54,979 nucleotides of DNA, from assembly GCF_000956535.1 (NCBI RefSeq), contig NZ_JYIY01000063.1:1-54979 (forward strand), given 5' to 3'. Of the stretch, positions 16,134 through 25,872 are shown piece by piece. Source of the stretch: Microbacterium ginsengisoli (lineage in GTDB: Bacteria > Actinomycetota > Actinomycetes > Actinomycetales > Microbacteriaceae). Position 1 is the first letter of the stretch. The number at the start of each line of letters is the position of its first letter. A program made the position numbers and the translations under genes. Below the pieces are notes generated by a model, which saw only the letters and a list, made by a program, of their open reading frames with translations, did no database searches and had not been told where the DNA came from.

Positions 16134-16826
16134 ATGACTGCTGCACGCATCCTCGTCGTCGACGATGAGCCCAACATCCGCGATCTGCTGGTCACGAGCC
16201 TGAACTTCGCGGGCTTCCAGGTCCGGGCCGTCGCCAACGGGGCGCAGACCATCTCGGCCGTCCTCGAAGAGGAGCCCGACCTCATCGTGCTCGACGTGAT
16301 GCTGCCCGACATGAACGGCTTCAGCGTCACCAAGCGCCTGCGCGAGGCCGGCTACACGGCCCCCATCCTGTTCCTGACCGCCAAGGACGACACCGAGGAC
16401 AAGATCACCGGCCTCAACGTCGGCGGCGACGACTACGTCACGAAGCCGTTCTCTCTCGACGAGATCGTCGCGCGCATCCAGGCGATCCTGCGCCGTACGA
16501 TGCAGGCCGACGAGGAGTCGGTCATCCGCGCCGGCGAGATCACCATGGACCAGGACACCCACGACGTGTTCGTCGGCGACGCCACCATCGAGCTCAGCCC
16601 CACCGAGTTCAAGCTGCTGCGCTACCTCATGCTCAACCCCAACCGCGTGCTCTCGAAGGCCCAGATCCTCGATCACGTGTGGGAGTACGACTTCAACGGC
16701 GACGCCGGCATCGTGGAGAGCTACATCTCCTACCTGCGCCGCAAGATCGACCCGCACGCCAGCGAGCCGCTCATCCAGACCAAGCGCGGCTTCGGCTACA
16801 TGCTGAAGGCCGGCAAGTCGGCCTGA
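16134..16826 (+). CDS. OmpR-family response regulator
   Basis: 230 residues. The receiver has the acidic pair D10-D11, phospho-acceptor D54 (LIVLDVMLPDM), T82-type FLTAKDD and K-P in DDYVTKPFS. The C-terminal winged helix ends with YDFNGDAGIVESYISYLRRK and RGFGYML, closest by eye to the PhoP/TcrX/TrcR group of mycobacteria. CATAAT at 16122-16127 ends 6 bases before the ATG, so it is probably leaderless. Its partner kinase starts 37 bases downstream. The signal is unknown. Confidence 0.92.
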   Translation: MTAARILVVDDEPNIRDLLVTSLNFAGFQVRAVANGAQTISAVLEEEPDLIVLDVMLPDMNGFSVTKRLREAGYTAPILFLTAKDDTEDKITGLNVGGDDYVTKPFSLDEIVARIQAILRRTMQADEESVIRAGEITMDQDTHDVFVGDATIELSPTEFKLLRYLMLNPNRVLSKAQILDHVWEYDFNGDAGIVESYISYLRRKIDPHASEPLIQTKRGFGYMLKAGKSA

Positions 16827-16863
16827 CCGGTGCGCGCTGCGCACGCGGCGGCGTGATCGACAG

Positions 16864-18612
16864 ATGAGCGCCGCCAAGAGGGATCCGCTCACCGCCTGGT
16901 GGCGGAACATCAGCCTGCGGGCGAAGGTGACCGGGGTCACCGTCGCCGTGCTCGTCATCGGGCTCGTCGCCGCCGGCTTCGGCACGATGGTGTTCCTGCG
17001 CACGACGCTGCTCACGAACCTCGACACCACCCTGCTGCAGCTCGTCGGGCCCACCGGCGTCAACCAGCTCATCACGGTCACGACGGATGACGGCGCCGCG
17101 ACCTTCGAGCGCAACAAGAGCGCCGTCGCGACCGACTACTTCGTCGCCATCTACGCCCCGGGCACGGGCGAGCGGCTCATCACCGCCGGCGGCGAGCCCG
17201 GCGCGCCGCAGCCGAATTTCCCGGCGACCTTCGCGCTCGACACGGCCTACACGCAGCAGGAGACGGTCTTCGAGCTGACCGGCGAGGACGACACGCACTT
17301 CCACGCGACGGTCTCGGTCACCCAGGTGCCCGGCACGAGCGCCTTCTACACGCAGATGGTCGTGATGCCGCTGGCTCCGACCGACCGTGTCGTGGCGACC
17401 TACCTCGGCATCTTCTCCCTGCTCGCGATCTTCATCGTGATCGCGAGCGCGTTCCTGGTGCGCTGGGTCGTGACCCTCACCTTCCGAAGCCTCGGCGCCG
17501 TGGAGCGCACGGCCGAGCTCATCGCCGCCGGCGACTTCAGCCAGCGCATGTCGGACGTCGAGTCGGAGACAACGGAGGTCGGGCGTCTCAAACGCGCGCT
17601 CAACGCCATGCTCGGCCGAGTCGACGAGTCGCTGTCGCAGCGCGACGCCACGGTGCGGCAGATGCGCCGCTTCATCGGCGACGCGAGCCATGAGCTGCGC
17701 ACTCCGCTGGTGACCGTGCGCGGCTACGCGGAGCTCTACCGCATGGGAGCGATCCCCGAGGGAGCATCGACCGCGCAGGCGATGGAACGCATCGAGAAGG
17801 AGGCCATGCGCATGGGCGCCATGGTCGAGGATCTCCTCGCGCTCGCCCGGCTCGACGAGCGCCGCGACATCGAGGTGGTGCCACTCGACCTGCGCCCGAT
17901 CGCTCGCGACGCCGCGCTCGACGTCGGGGCGTCGGCCCCCCAGCGCACGGTCACGGTGATCGACACGACGGCGGCGCACACGCGGATCCCGGATGCCGCG
18001 CATCCGACGCCGGGCGAGGCGCCCGAGCCGGAGACTCCCGCCGCCAAGCGGCGCGGGCGGGCTGCGGCATCCGCTCGCACCCGAGCCGCGGGAACGCTGG
18101 CACGCCTGCGCCGCCGACCCCGCACCGGCGAGGACGTCGGCACGGGCGAGCTCGCGGTGATGGCCGAGCCCGTGTACGCGATGCCGCCGATCGTGATGGG
18201 CGAGGAGAATCGCGTGCGACAGGTCGTGGCGAACCTGCTCGGAAACGCGCAGAGGTTCTCCGCCCCTGACTCGCCGATCGAACTGCGGGTGGGCACCGAC
18301 GAGACGGCCGGCCTCGGGTGGATCGAGGTCATCGACCACGGCGAGGGCATCCCCGAGCAGATCCGCGAGCAGATCTTCCAGCGGTTCTGGCGGGCCGACA
18401 CCTCCCGCGCGCGCGAGACCGGCGGGTCGGGTCTCGGACTGTCGATCGTCGCGTCGATCGTCGATGCGCTGCACGGCTCGGTCGAGGTGAGCGACAGTGC
18501 GGGCGGGGGCGCGACATTCCGGGTGTCGCTGCCGCTCGCTGTGCATCAGGATGTCGCGGCGCACCTGCTGATCGAGACCCAACCTCTCCCCCGTCTCAGC
18601 CGCGCAGACTGA
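16864..18612 (+). CDS. Sensor histidine kinase with an internal linker insertion
   Basis: 582-residue membrane kinase paired with the regulator just upstream. TM1 is VTGVTVAVLVIGLVAAGFGT (about 22-45). An extracytoplasmic sensor of about 140 residues follows, then TM2 (LGIFSLLAIFIVIASAFLV) and HAMP. The phospho-acceptor is H276 in FIGDASHELRTPLVTVRGYA. The ATPase domain has its N-box VRQVVANLLGNAQRF, G1-like GEGIPEQI, F-box RFWRAD and G2 GGSGLGLSIV. Odd: about 65 residues of Pro/Ala/Arg-rich text (about 370-434) interrupt the start of the ATPase domain before the N-box. The frame and codon bias continue through it, so it looks like a real linker and not a frameshift. Confidence 0.92.
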   Translation: MSAAKRDPLTAWWRNISLRAKVTGVTVAVLVIGLVAAGFGTMVFLRTTLLTNLDTTLLQLVGPTGVNQLITVTTDDGAATFERNKSAVATDYFVAIYAPGTGERLITAGGEPGAPQPNFPATFALDTAYTQQETVFELTGEDDTHFHATVSVTQVPGTSAFYTQMVVMPLAPTDRVVATYLGIFSLLAIFIVIASAFLVRWVVTLTFRSLGAVERTAELIAAGDFSQRMSDVESETTEVGRLKRALNAMLGRVDESLSQRDATVRQMRRFIGDASHELRTPLVTVRGYAELYRMGAIPEGASTAQAMERIEKEAMRMGAMVEDLLALARLDERRDIEVVPLDLRPIARDAALDVGASAPQRTVTVIDTTAAHTRIPDAAHPTPGEAPEPETPAAKRRGRAAASARTRAAGTLARLRRRPRTGEDVGTGELAVMAEPVYAMPPIVMGEENRVRQVVANLLGNAQRFSAPDSPIELRVGTDETAGLGWIEVIDHGEGIPEQIREQIFQRFWRADTSRARETGGSGLGLSIVASIVDALHGSVEVSDSAGGGATFRVSLPLAVHQDVAAHLLIETQPLPRLSRAD

Positions 18613-18727
18613 CGCCTGTCCTCCCCAGGCAGGCGTGCGCAAGCGCTCTCCCCCGCGTGGTCGTCCCGTCAGCGGCCGCGCTGCCACGGCGCCCTAGCGT
18701 GGGGGCACCAGACGAAAGGAGCCTCCT

Positions 18728-19015
18728 ATGGCCGTGTTCTCCGCCGACAGTGACCAGATCCTCGCCGCCACCGGTGCCGTGCGCGGCACCATCGACCGGC
18801 TGCAGGGCGAGGCGGCCACCCTTCTCGCCCAGCTCACGCACCTGCAGGCCAGCTGGACGGGATCGGCCGCCCTCGCATTCCAGGGCAGCATCGATGGATG
18901 GCAGGCGACGTACCGCACGGTGGAGGAGAGCCTCGCCGGCATCAACGCCTCGCTCGTGCAGGCCGGCCAGGCCTACGCCCAGACCGAACAGCTCAACCTC
19001 GCACTCTTCCGCTGA
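18728..19015 (+). CDS. WXG100-family (ESAT-6-like) protein
   Basis: 95-residue helical hairpin protein with W43-T-G45 in the turn (LQASWTGSAALAF), the WXG100 signature, and a second helix ending YAQTEQLNLALFR. A strong Shine-Dalgarno (AAAGGAG) precedes the ATG. WXG100 proteins are secreted as dimers by type VII (Esx) systems. No EccC or other secretion gene lies nearby, so it is an orphan copy here. It follows the histidine kinase by about 115 bases, which hold a weak hairpin and a TAGCGT -10-like box. Confidence 0.88.
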   Translation: MAVFSADSDQILAATGAVRGTIDRLQGEAATLLAQLTHLQASWTGSAALAFQGSIDGWQATYRTVEESLAGINASLVQAGQAYAQTEQLNLALFR

Positions 19016-19047
19016 GCGGGCGACGAGCCACATTCGCTCGCCACCGA

Positions 19048-19101
19048 TGCGAAACGGCGGATGCCCCGGACCGTGAGGTCCGGGGCATCCGCCGTTTCGC
19101 A
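19048..19101. terminator. Perfect 25-bp bidirectional terminator hairpin
   Basis: Arms 19048-19072 and 19077-19101 are exact reverse complements around the four-base loop GTGA, between the convergent WXG100 and groEL genes. The arms contain GGATGCC and GGCATCC. No U-run; the length and perfection of the stem are notable. Confidence 0.88.
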
Positions 19102-19112
19102 GGCGTCAGGAC

Positions 19113-20756
<1,644 letters not shown>

Positions 20757-20763
20757 CTAGGTC

Positions 20764-20792
20764 TTTAGCACTCAGTCTGATCGAGTGCTAAA
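20764..20792 (-). promoter_or_regulatory. CIRCE operator of groEL
   Basis: TTTAGCACTC and GAGTGCTAAA are perfect inverted repeats around a nine-base spacer. This matches the CIRCE consensus TTAGCACTC-N9-GAGTGCTAA bound by HrcA. It lies 32 bases upstream of the groEL ATG. Confidence 0.97.
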
Positions 20793-20860
20793 TCATTCTG
20801 GCACTCGCCCCCGGGGAGTGCAAGCCGGTCGGAACGGGGCGTCACACCTCCCGACATGCG

Positions 20861-20888
20861 TCGACGCCGCCCCGAAGGACGGCGTCGA
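20861..20888 (-). terminator. Hairpin after the short cold-shock gene
   Basis: TCGACGCCG pairs with CGGCGTCGA around a ten-base loop, 30 bases after the csp stop. It separates csp from the groEL regulatory region. Confidence 0.55.
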
Positions 20889-20917
20889 TGTGAGAAGTGT
20901 GACAGGGATGCCGCGGC

Positions 20918-21121
20918 TCAGGCGACGACGCGCACGGCTTCCGCTTGCGGGCCCTTCTGGCCGGAACCGACGGTGAACTCGACCGCCTGCCCCTCTTCGA
21001 GCACGCGGAACCCGTTCATCTCGATGTTGGAGTAGTGCACGAACACGTCCTGGCCGTCGGAGACGGTGATGAAGCCGTACCCCTTCTCAGCGTTGAACCA
21101 TTTGACAGTGCCGTGGGCCAT
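20918..21121 (-). CDS. cspA: Cold-shock protein, CspA type
   Basis: 67-residue single-domain nucleic-acid chaperone: [20 protein letters not shown] with RNP1 KGYGFI and RNP2 VFVHY. It melts RNA secondary structure at low temperature. Unlike most genes here it has a clear Shine-Dalgarno (AGGAG, 8 bases spacing). A -10 TACGAT at 21154-21159 leaves a leader of about 25 bases. Confidence 0.97.
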   Translation of the reverse strand: MAHGTVKWFNAEKGYGFITVSDGQDVFVHYSNIEMNGFRVLEEGQAVEFTVGSGQKGPQAEAVRVVA

Positions 21122-21153
21122 GATGCGTACTCCTGAAGCTGTGTGACGCGGCC

Positions 21154-21159
21154 ATCGTA
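21154..21159 (-). promoter_or_regulatory. -10 box of cspA
   Basis: TACGAT on the minus strand, 33 bases before the csp ATG, giving a short 5' UTR with the AGGAG site. Confidence 0.5.
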
Positions 21160-21264
21160 TCCACGCCGATAGGCGCGGATTCGCGGAGAATGCAACTGCT
21201 TACACGCGCGCATCGAAGTGTTTACGCCGCGGAAACACGGCCCGGGAACCGCCGCTCGACGGCC

Positions 21265-21858
21265 TCAGGGCGCGGGTGTGGCCGTGCCGAGCTGATAATC
21301 GGCGCCGAGCACGATCGTGAGCTGCTTGGTGTTCGCCGAGGTCGCACCGGGACTCGGCGTGCCGGAGGCACCGGTGTAGGCGTTGCTCTGCACGATCGAG
21401 CCGGCATTGAGGAGATCGGCGAGGCCCTTGGCGGCACCGAGGTCCGCGTCGGATGAGTAGTAGACGGTGGTCGTGGCGAAGCTCGTCGTGGAGGCGGCAC
21501 CGGCGATCACCTTGTCGGCGGTCCACCCGGCAGCCTCGAGCCGGGCGACGGCATCCGTCGACGCAGCGGGATTGCCCGTGCCGTTGAGCACCAGGATCGA
21601 GTACGACGTGTCGCGCACGGCAGGAACCTCGGGGGTGTCGGAGTAGCTCGGCGCGGTCTGCGGCGTGAGGTCGATGCGGCCCGTGTAGACCATCGACGCG
21701 AAGATGCCGGCGACCAGGAGGACGACCGTTGCGATCGCGGCCCAGAAGAGCACGAGGCCGGCGCGCATGCGCGGGTTCTCGGCGCGGTGAGCGCCGACGC
21801 GGCCGGACGCGGCGGAGACGCCGTCGAAGCGATCGCGAGGGTAGGTCTGCCTGGACAC
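21265..21858 (-). CDS. LytR C-terminal domain membrane protein
   Basis: 197 residues from a GTG at 21858. A cytosolic arginine-rich N-terminus, one membrane helix (LVLFWAAIATVVLLVAGIFA) and an extracellular LytR_C domain (TSYSILVLNGTGNPAASTDA, then AAGWTADKV and TVYYSSDADLGAAKGLADLL), with a final LTIVLGADYQ strand. LytR_C domains occur alone or on wall-polymer transferases; function unclear. TACGAT (21865-21870) ends 6 bases before the GTG, supporting this start over a longer frame that runs into the upstream gene. It follows the DUF3263 gene on the same strand. Confidence 0.85.
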   Translation of the reverse strand: MSRQTYPRDRFDGVSAASGRVGAHRAENPRMRAGLVLFWAAIATVVLLVAGIFASMVYTGRIDLTPQTAPSYSDTPEVPAVRDTSYSILVLNGTGNPAASTDAVARLEAAGWTADKVIAGAASTTSFATTTVYYSSDADLGAAKGLADLLNAGSIVQSNAYTGASGTPSPGATSANTKQLTIVLGADYQLGTATPAP

Positions 21859-21914
21859 CAGTGCATCGTACAAGTACGGTGCCCTCACTCCGCTCGACGT
21901 TCGCCGTGCGAACG

Positions 21915-22166
21915 TCAGGCCGACAGCCCGGAGGTGCGCCGGGCCCGGGCATCGACCCGGGCTGCGCGCAGGCGCCGCAGTCGGGCGACCAGCATGGGCT
22001 CCGCGGCGATCGCGTCGTCGGTGTCGATCAGGCGCCCGAGGAGTTGGTAGTAGCGCGCCGGGGCGAGCGAGAGCTCCGCTCGGATCGCCTCCTCTTTGCC
22101 GGCTCCGTGCCGCAGCCACCGCGCCTCGAAGTCGAGGATCGACCGGTCGCGTTCGGAGAGGGGCAC
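21915..22166 (-). CDS. DUF3263 protein
   Basis: 83-residue small protein from a GTG at 22166 (MPLSERDRSILDFEARWLRH). It has a helix-turn-helix-like core (KEEAIRAELSLAPARYYQLL) and an arginine-rich C-terminus, as in actinobacterial DUF3263. Probably DNA-binding; role unknown. It lies 9 bases after the DUF2332 gene and upstream of LytR_C, probably in one transcript. Confidence 0.85.
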   Translation of the reverse strand: MPLSERDRSILDFEARWLRHGAGKEEAIRAELSLAPARYYQLLGRLIDTDDAIAAEPMLVARLRRLRAARVDARARRTSGLSA

Positions 22167-22175
22167 GGCGTCAGA

Positions 22176-23177
22176 TTACGACGCGGATGCCGCGGCATCC
22201 GCCCGCCACTCCACGAACCCGCCGAGCGGGTCGACGGCCGCGAGCACCTCGCCGTCTCGGGACAGCGCGAACCGGCCGGCGGGCCACGTGGCGGGATCGA
22301 TCGGCGCGTTCCAGCCGTCGTGCAGCCCGGGATCGTCGAGGGTGATCCAGGTGCCCGCGGCCCGAGCCGCATCGATGACGAGACCTCGGCGAGCGCGCGG
22401 CACGTGCGCGAGCACCCCGGGGGTCGTGACGACGAGGGTGGCACCGGTCGGCGCGAGCGCCGCCAGCTCGCCGATGGCGCCGTCCGCGGCATCGCCGGCG
22501 CGCAGCAGGGGCGGGTCGGCGGCGGCGATGTCGAGCGCCCGTTCGATGCGCTCCGCACGCCCGCTCTCGCCGGGCCAGACCAGCGCGGTCAGCCAGCGGC
22601 GGGTGGCGGCATCCCGAGGATCCAGGGGATTCAGGTCGATCCCTGCCCGCCAGACGACCTCGGGCAGGCGCAGGCGCGGCATGTTCCCCCGCCACGACGC
22701 GCGGAGGAGGACGGGGCTCTCGCCGCCGGCGGGATCGACGGCGACAACCCCGTCGGGCGTCTCGTAGCGGTAGGAGTAGCGGTCGGGGTAGAGGCAGAGC
22801 CCGGCGCTCGCCCCCACTTCCAGAAGCGCGATGGGGCCGTCGACGGTGCTGAGGGCCGGGAGCAGCGCCGCGCAGCGCAACGGCTCGTTGGTCTGGATGC
22901 TGCGGCGCTCGCAGCCCACGACGAGGTCCTCGATGTGCGCCCTCACCCATTCAGCCCACGACGCGAACCCCGACTCGGGGGCGCCGAGCAGACGGGAGAC
23001 GGCGAAGACGAGCGGCGGCTGCCGACGGGTGTCACGGATGCGGGCGATCAGCGCCGCGACACGACGATCCTCCGCGATGCCGCGCGCCCACTCCTCGTAC
23101 AGCGCCGACCGGCCGGGGGCCTCGTCACGGGCGAACCGACCGTAGCGGTCGACGACGGCATCGGTCTGGTCGGACAT
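22176..23177 (-). CDS. DUF2332 protein
   Basis: 333-residue conserved actinobacterial protein of unknown function. Conserved text includes LYEEWARGIAED, RQPPLVFAVSRLLG, LLEVGASAGLCLYPDRYSYR and GIDLNPLDPRD. The GASAGL segment resembles the glycine-rich loop of Rossmann-type methyltransferases, which may be the fold (inference). I start at the ATG at 23177: GAGAAT (23184-23189) ends 6 bases before it, while an in-frame GTG at 23195 lies upstream of that box. The last codons contain a perfect GGATGCCGCGGCATCC palindrome (22185-22200) encoding Ala/Ser/Asp. Confidence 0.85.
   Translation of the reverse strand: MSDQTDAVVDRYGRFARDEAPGRSALYEEWARGIAEDRRVAALIARIRDTRRQPPLVFAVSRLLGAPESGFASWAEWVRAHIEDLVVGCERRSIQTNEPLRCAALLPALSTVDGPIALLEVGASAGLCLYPDRYSYRYETPDGVVAVDPAGGESPVLLRASWRGNMPRLRLPEVVWRAGIDLNPLDPRDAATRRWLTALVWPGESGRAERIERALDIAAADPPLLRAGDAADGAIGELAALAPTGATLVVTTPGVLAHVPRARRGLVIDAARAAGTWITLDDPGLHDGWNAPIDPATWPAGRFALSRDGEVLAAVDPLGGFVEWRADAAASAS
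22185..22200. repeat. 16-bp palindrome inside the 3' end of the DUF2332 gene
   Basis: Second perfect copy of GGATGCCGCGGCATCC, here inside coding sequence 10 bases before the stop codon. Confidence 0.8.
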
Positions 23178-23251
23178 GGTCACATTCTCAGGCACGCGCG
23201 GAACAGCCCTGGCGCCGACGCGGTTGAATGAGGTGACGCAAGGAGAACCCG

Positions 23252-23659
23252 ATGTCGTACAACGTGAACAAGACCGACGCGCAGTGGCGCGAGGAGCTCA
23301 GCGACACCCAGTTCGCGGTGCTGCGCCAGGCCGCGACCGAGCGGCCGTGGACCGGCGAGCTGCTCGACGAGGACCGCGCCGGCCTCTATACCTGCGCCGC
23401 CTGCGGTGCGGAGCTCTTCCAGAGCGGCACCAAGTTCGACTCGCACTGCGGGTGGCCGAGCTTCTATGAGTCCGTGCGGCCCGAGGCCGTCGAGCTCATC
23501 GAGGACCGCACCCACGGCATGGTGCGCACCGAGGTGCGCTGCGCGAACTGCGGATCGCATCTGGGGCACGTCTTCCCCGACGGGTTCGGCACGCCCACCG
23601 GCGACCGGTACTGCATGAACTCCATCGCTCTCGACTTCACTCCGGCCGAGGAGGCGTGA
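23252..23659 (+). CDS. msrB: Methionine-R-sulfoxide reductase MsrB
   Basis: 135 residues; reduces methionine-R-sulfoxide in proteins. Two structural zinc pairs (YTCAACGAEL and VRCANCGSHLGH), the HCGWPSFYE motif and the catalytic Cys121 in DRYCMNSIALDF are present. An AAGGAG Shine-Dalgarno precedes the ATG. The stop overlaps the nitroreductase start (GTGA), so the two redox genes are coupled. Confidence 0.97.
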   Translation: MSYNVNKTDAQWREELSDTQFAVLRQAATERPWTGELLDEDRAGLYTCAACGAELFQSGTKFDSHCGWPSFYESVRPEAVELIEDRTHGMVRTEVRCANCGSHLGHVFPDGFGTPTGDRYCMNSIALDFTPAEEA

Positions 23660-24201
23660 GCGCGCGCGAGGCGATGCTCGCGCGGCGCAGCTGGTCGAAG
23701 CTGACCGAGGCGGCCCCCTCCGACGAGGAGCTGGCCGCCCTCGTGTCGGCCGCGGGACGCGTCGCCGACCACGCGTCCCTGCGGCCGTGGCGCCTGGTGA
23801 CCCTGCGCGGCGACGACCGTGTGCGCCTGGGCGAAGCGATCGCGGCGGCGACCGGGGCGGACGAGCCGTCGCCGAAGCCCCTGCGCGCGCCGCTGCTGGT
23901 CGCGGTCGTGACGAGCGTGCGCGCGAGCGAGAAGGTGCCGGCGTGGGAGCAGGAGGCCGTGGCATCCGGTGTCGGACACGCCCTCTCGCTGCTGCTCGAC
24001 GAAGCGGGCTGGGGCGTCATCTGGCGCACGGGCGGCTACACGCGCTCCCGGGAGGTCGCAGCGCTGCACGGGCTCGGTCCCGAGGAGCACCTGCTCGGCT
24101 GGCTGTACGTCGGCGGCAAGCCCGAGGCGAGTGACCGCACCGGTCACGAGCGGGGCGTCGACCCCGCCGAGGTGCTGTCCGCGCTGCCTCCGGCCCGCTG
24201 A
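23656..24201 (+). CDS. Nitroreductase-family protein
   Basis: 181 residues from the GTG that overlaps the msrB stop by 4 bp. The FMN-binding nitroreductase fold is shown by ARRSWSKL near the start, ASLRPWRLVTLRGDD, then a central helix (VGHALSLLLDEAGWGVIWRT) and LGPEEHLLGWLYVG. It is short, like the single-domain actinobacterial type. It uses NAD(P)H to reduce an unknown substrate. Its last 58 bases overlap the convergent transporter gene. Confidence 0.88.
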   Translation: MSAREAMLARRSWSKLTEAAPSDEELAALVSAAGRVADHASLRPWRLVTLRGDDRVRLGEAIAAATGADEPSPKPLRAPLLVAVVTSVRASEKVPAWEQEAVASGVGHALSLLLDEAGWGVIWRTGGYTRSREVAALHGLGPEEHLLGWLYVGGKPEASDRTGHERGVDPAEVLSALPPAR

Positions 24202-25154
24202 CGGCGGCGCGCGGCGGCGATCACGACACCGGCGAGAGCCACCACGACACCGGCGAGGGCGATCGCCGGGTTCGGACCCGACTCCGGGGGCCAGATCGCA
24301 TCGAGCGTGACGGATGTCGCGAGCAGTCCCACGACCGATCCGAGACCGAGCAGCAGCACCCCCGTGTGCCGCACGAGTGCGGCCGACAGGAAGATGTAGA
24401 CGACGCCGATCGCACCGCCGAGGTAGAGCCAGCCCGCCCCGGGAACCGTGACGTGCAGCCCCGAGATCGCCCCGTGCACGCCGCCCGCGATCGCGAGGGC
24501 GGCCGTGCCGCCGGCGAAGTTCACCAGCGTCGCCGTGAGCGGAGACTCCACGGCCTGACGGAGGCGCCCGTTCGTGGCCTGCTGCCACGCGATCCCGGCG
24601 CCGGAGACGAACGGGAGGAGCAGCATCCACCAGGGGACGGCCGTCGTTCCCTCCGAGCTCACCAGCACCACGACCGCCGCGAGCACGACGGCGCCGCCGA
24701 TGATGCGCCCCCATGTCAGGGGGACGACCCCGGCGGGACCGTAGCCGACCCGGTCGAGCACGAGTCCGTTGACCGTCTGCCCCGCGACGACGCCGACAGT
24801 GAACAGCGCCACTCCGATGATCGCGACGGTGAGGCCCTGCGTCGCGACGGTGAGGGCGCCGGCGAGGCCGCCGAGCAGCATCCATATGGGCACGTGACCG
24901 TGCCGCACACCGGTCGCGAGACGCCGAAGGCCGGCACGGCCCGCGGGGAGGGCGAGCGAGAGCACGACGAGGATCACGAACCCCGACGAGAACGAGACGA
25001 ACGCGGCGACGAAACCGTCGCCCATCTCGTGACCGAGCGAGCCGTTGACGCGGGCCTGCAGGGCCGTGAGGATGCCGACCGCCACCGCTCCGCCGAGGGC
25101 GACGGCCCGCGGCATCCGCCGGTGTTCGGGGATCACCGGCTGCGTCGCGCTCAC
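24144..25154 (-). CDS. DMT-superfamily transporter, YdcZ (DUF606) type
   Basis: 336 residues with about ten hydrophobic helices in two similar halves (VALGGAVAVGILTALQARVN opening the first, GIAWQQATNGRLRQ opening the second). The QARVNGSLG and QQATNGRL repeats mark the YdcZ family. The substrate is unknown. The GTG start at 25154 has TACGAT (25161-25166) six bases upstream and GGAGG just before it; the longer frame upstream overlaps the lipoprotein gene. The C-terminus overlaps the convergent nitroreductase gene. Confidence 0.85.
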   Translation of the reverse strand: MSATQPVIPEHRRMPRAVALGGAVAVGILTALQARVNGSLGHEMGDGFVAAFVSFSSGFVILVVLSLALPAGRAGLRRLATGVRHGHVPIWMLLGGLAGALTVATQGLTVAIIGVALFTVGVVAGQTVNGLVLDRVGYGPAGVVPLTWGRIIGGAVVLAAVVVLVSSEGTTAVPWWMLLLPFVSGAGIAWQQATNGRLRQAVESPLTATLVNFAGGTAALAIAGGVHGAISGLHVTVPGAGWLYLGGAIGVVYIFLSAALVRHTGVLLLGLGSVVGLLATSVTLDAIWPPESGPNPAIALAGVVVALAGVVIAAARRRQRAGGSADSTSAGSTPRS

Positions 25155-25176
25155 CCTCCGATCGTAGGCGGTGCGC

Positions 25177-25764
25177 TCAGCTGCCCCAGATCTCGGCGAC
25201 GAGGTCGTCGAGGAGCTGCTCGGGCACGACGTTCGACGTCTCGAGGTAGATCCACACGTCTCCGCGCGCATACGCGGTCTGCGTGACGGTGACCGGGAAC
25301 TGCGTGCTCTCCTTGGACAGCTGGCAGACCTCTTCGCCGACGTCCCCGACCGTGCACGTGTAGCCCTGCCCCGGAAGGGTCGATTGGGCATACGAGACGG
25401 CGGCATCCGGGTCGACCGTGCTGATCAGCAGCAGCACCCCGGTCGCGTCGCCCTCGATCCAGTTGCAGCCGAGAGCGAGCGTCGCGCCCGTCGGCGCCGG
25501 GCGGACGAAGCCCTTGCCGTCGCCCTGCAGCGACATCTGGTCGAGCGTCGACGACCGGGTGGCATCGGAGCCGACCTTCGCGCAGTCGGTCGGCAGGGAC
25601 GCGGTCGCGGTGGGCGAGGCGCTCGGGGTCGCGGATGCCGACGTGCCGGCGGATGCCGTCGTCGTCGGTGTCGGCGTCACGGCGCCCCCGCTCGGCCCTC
25701 CGCATCCGGCGAGACCGAGAATGAGGACGAGAGCAGCGGATGCCGCGGCGTTGCGTGCGCGCAT
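25177..25764 (-). CDS. Secreted lipoprotein, unknown function
   Basis: 195 residues. A lipoprotein signal (AALVLILGLAGCG, lipobox LAGC with Cys21) is followed by a Thr/Ser/Pro/Ala-rich linker (26-57) and a compact domain with three further cysteines in conserved-looking spots (LPTDCAKV, LALGCNWIEG, GYTCTVGD, EEVCQLSK). The domain is probably extracytoplasmic and disulfide-bonded. No family recognised. It lies 22 bases upstream of the transporter start on the same strand, so cotranscription is possible. Confidence 0.8.
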   Translation of the reverse strand: MRARNAAASAALVLILGLAGCGGPSGGAVTPTPTTTASAGTSASATPSASPTATASLPTDCAKVGSDATRSSTLDQMSLQGDGKGFVRPAPTGATLALGCNWIEGDATGVLLLISTVDPDAAVSYAQSTLPGQGYTCTVGDVGEEVCQLSKESTQFPVTVTQTAYARGDVWIYLETSNVVPEQLLDDLVAEIWGS

Positions 25765-25872
25765 AGGTGACTCCGAGGTGTGCAGGTGCTCGGATCATGG
25801 CGCGACACGCCTGTCGCCGTCAAGAGGCGGAGCGCACGGCCTGCGCCGGCCGGGTCCCCCCGGACGGCACGG

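Noticed and set aside
14409..17117. 902-codon minus-strand frame opposite XPB and the response regulator
   Set aside because: It spans three real genes on the other strand, with shadow composition and no conserved motif.
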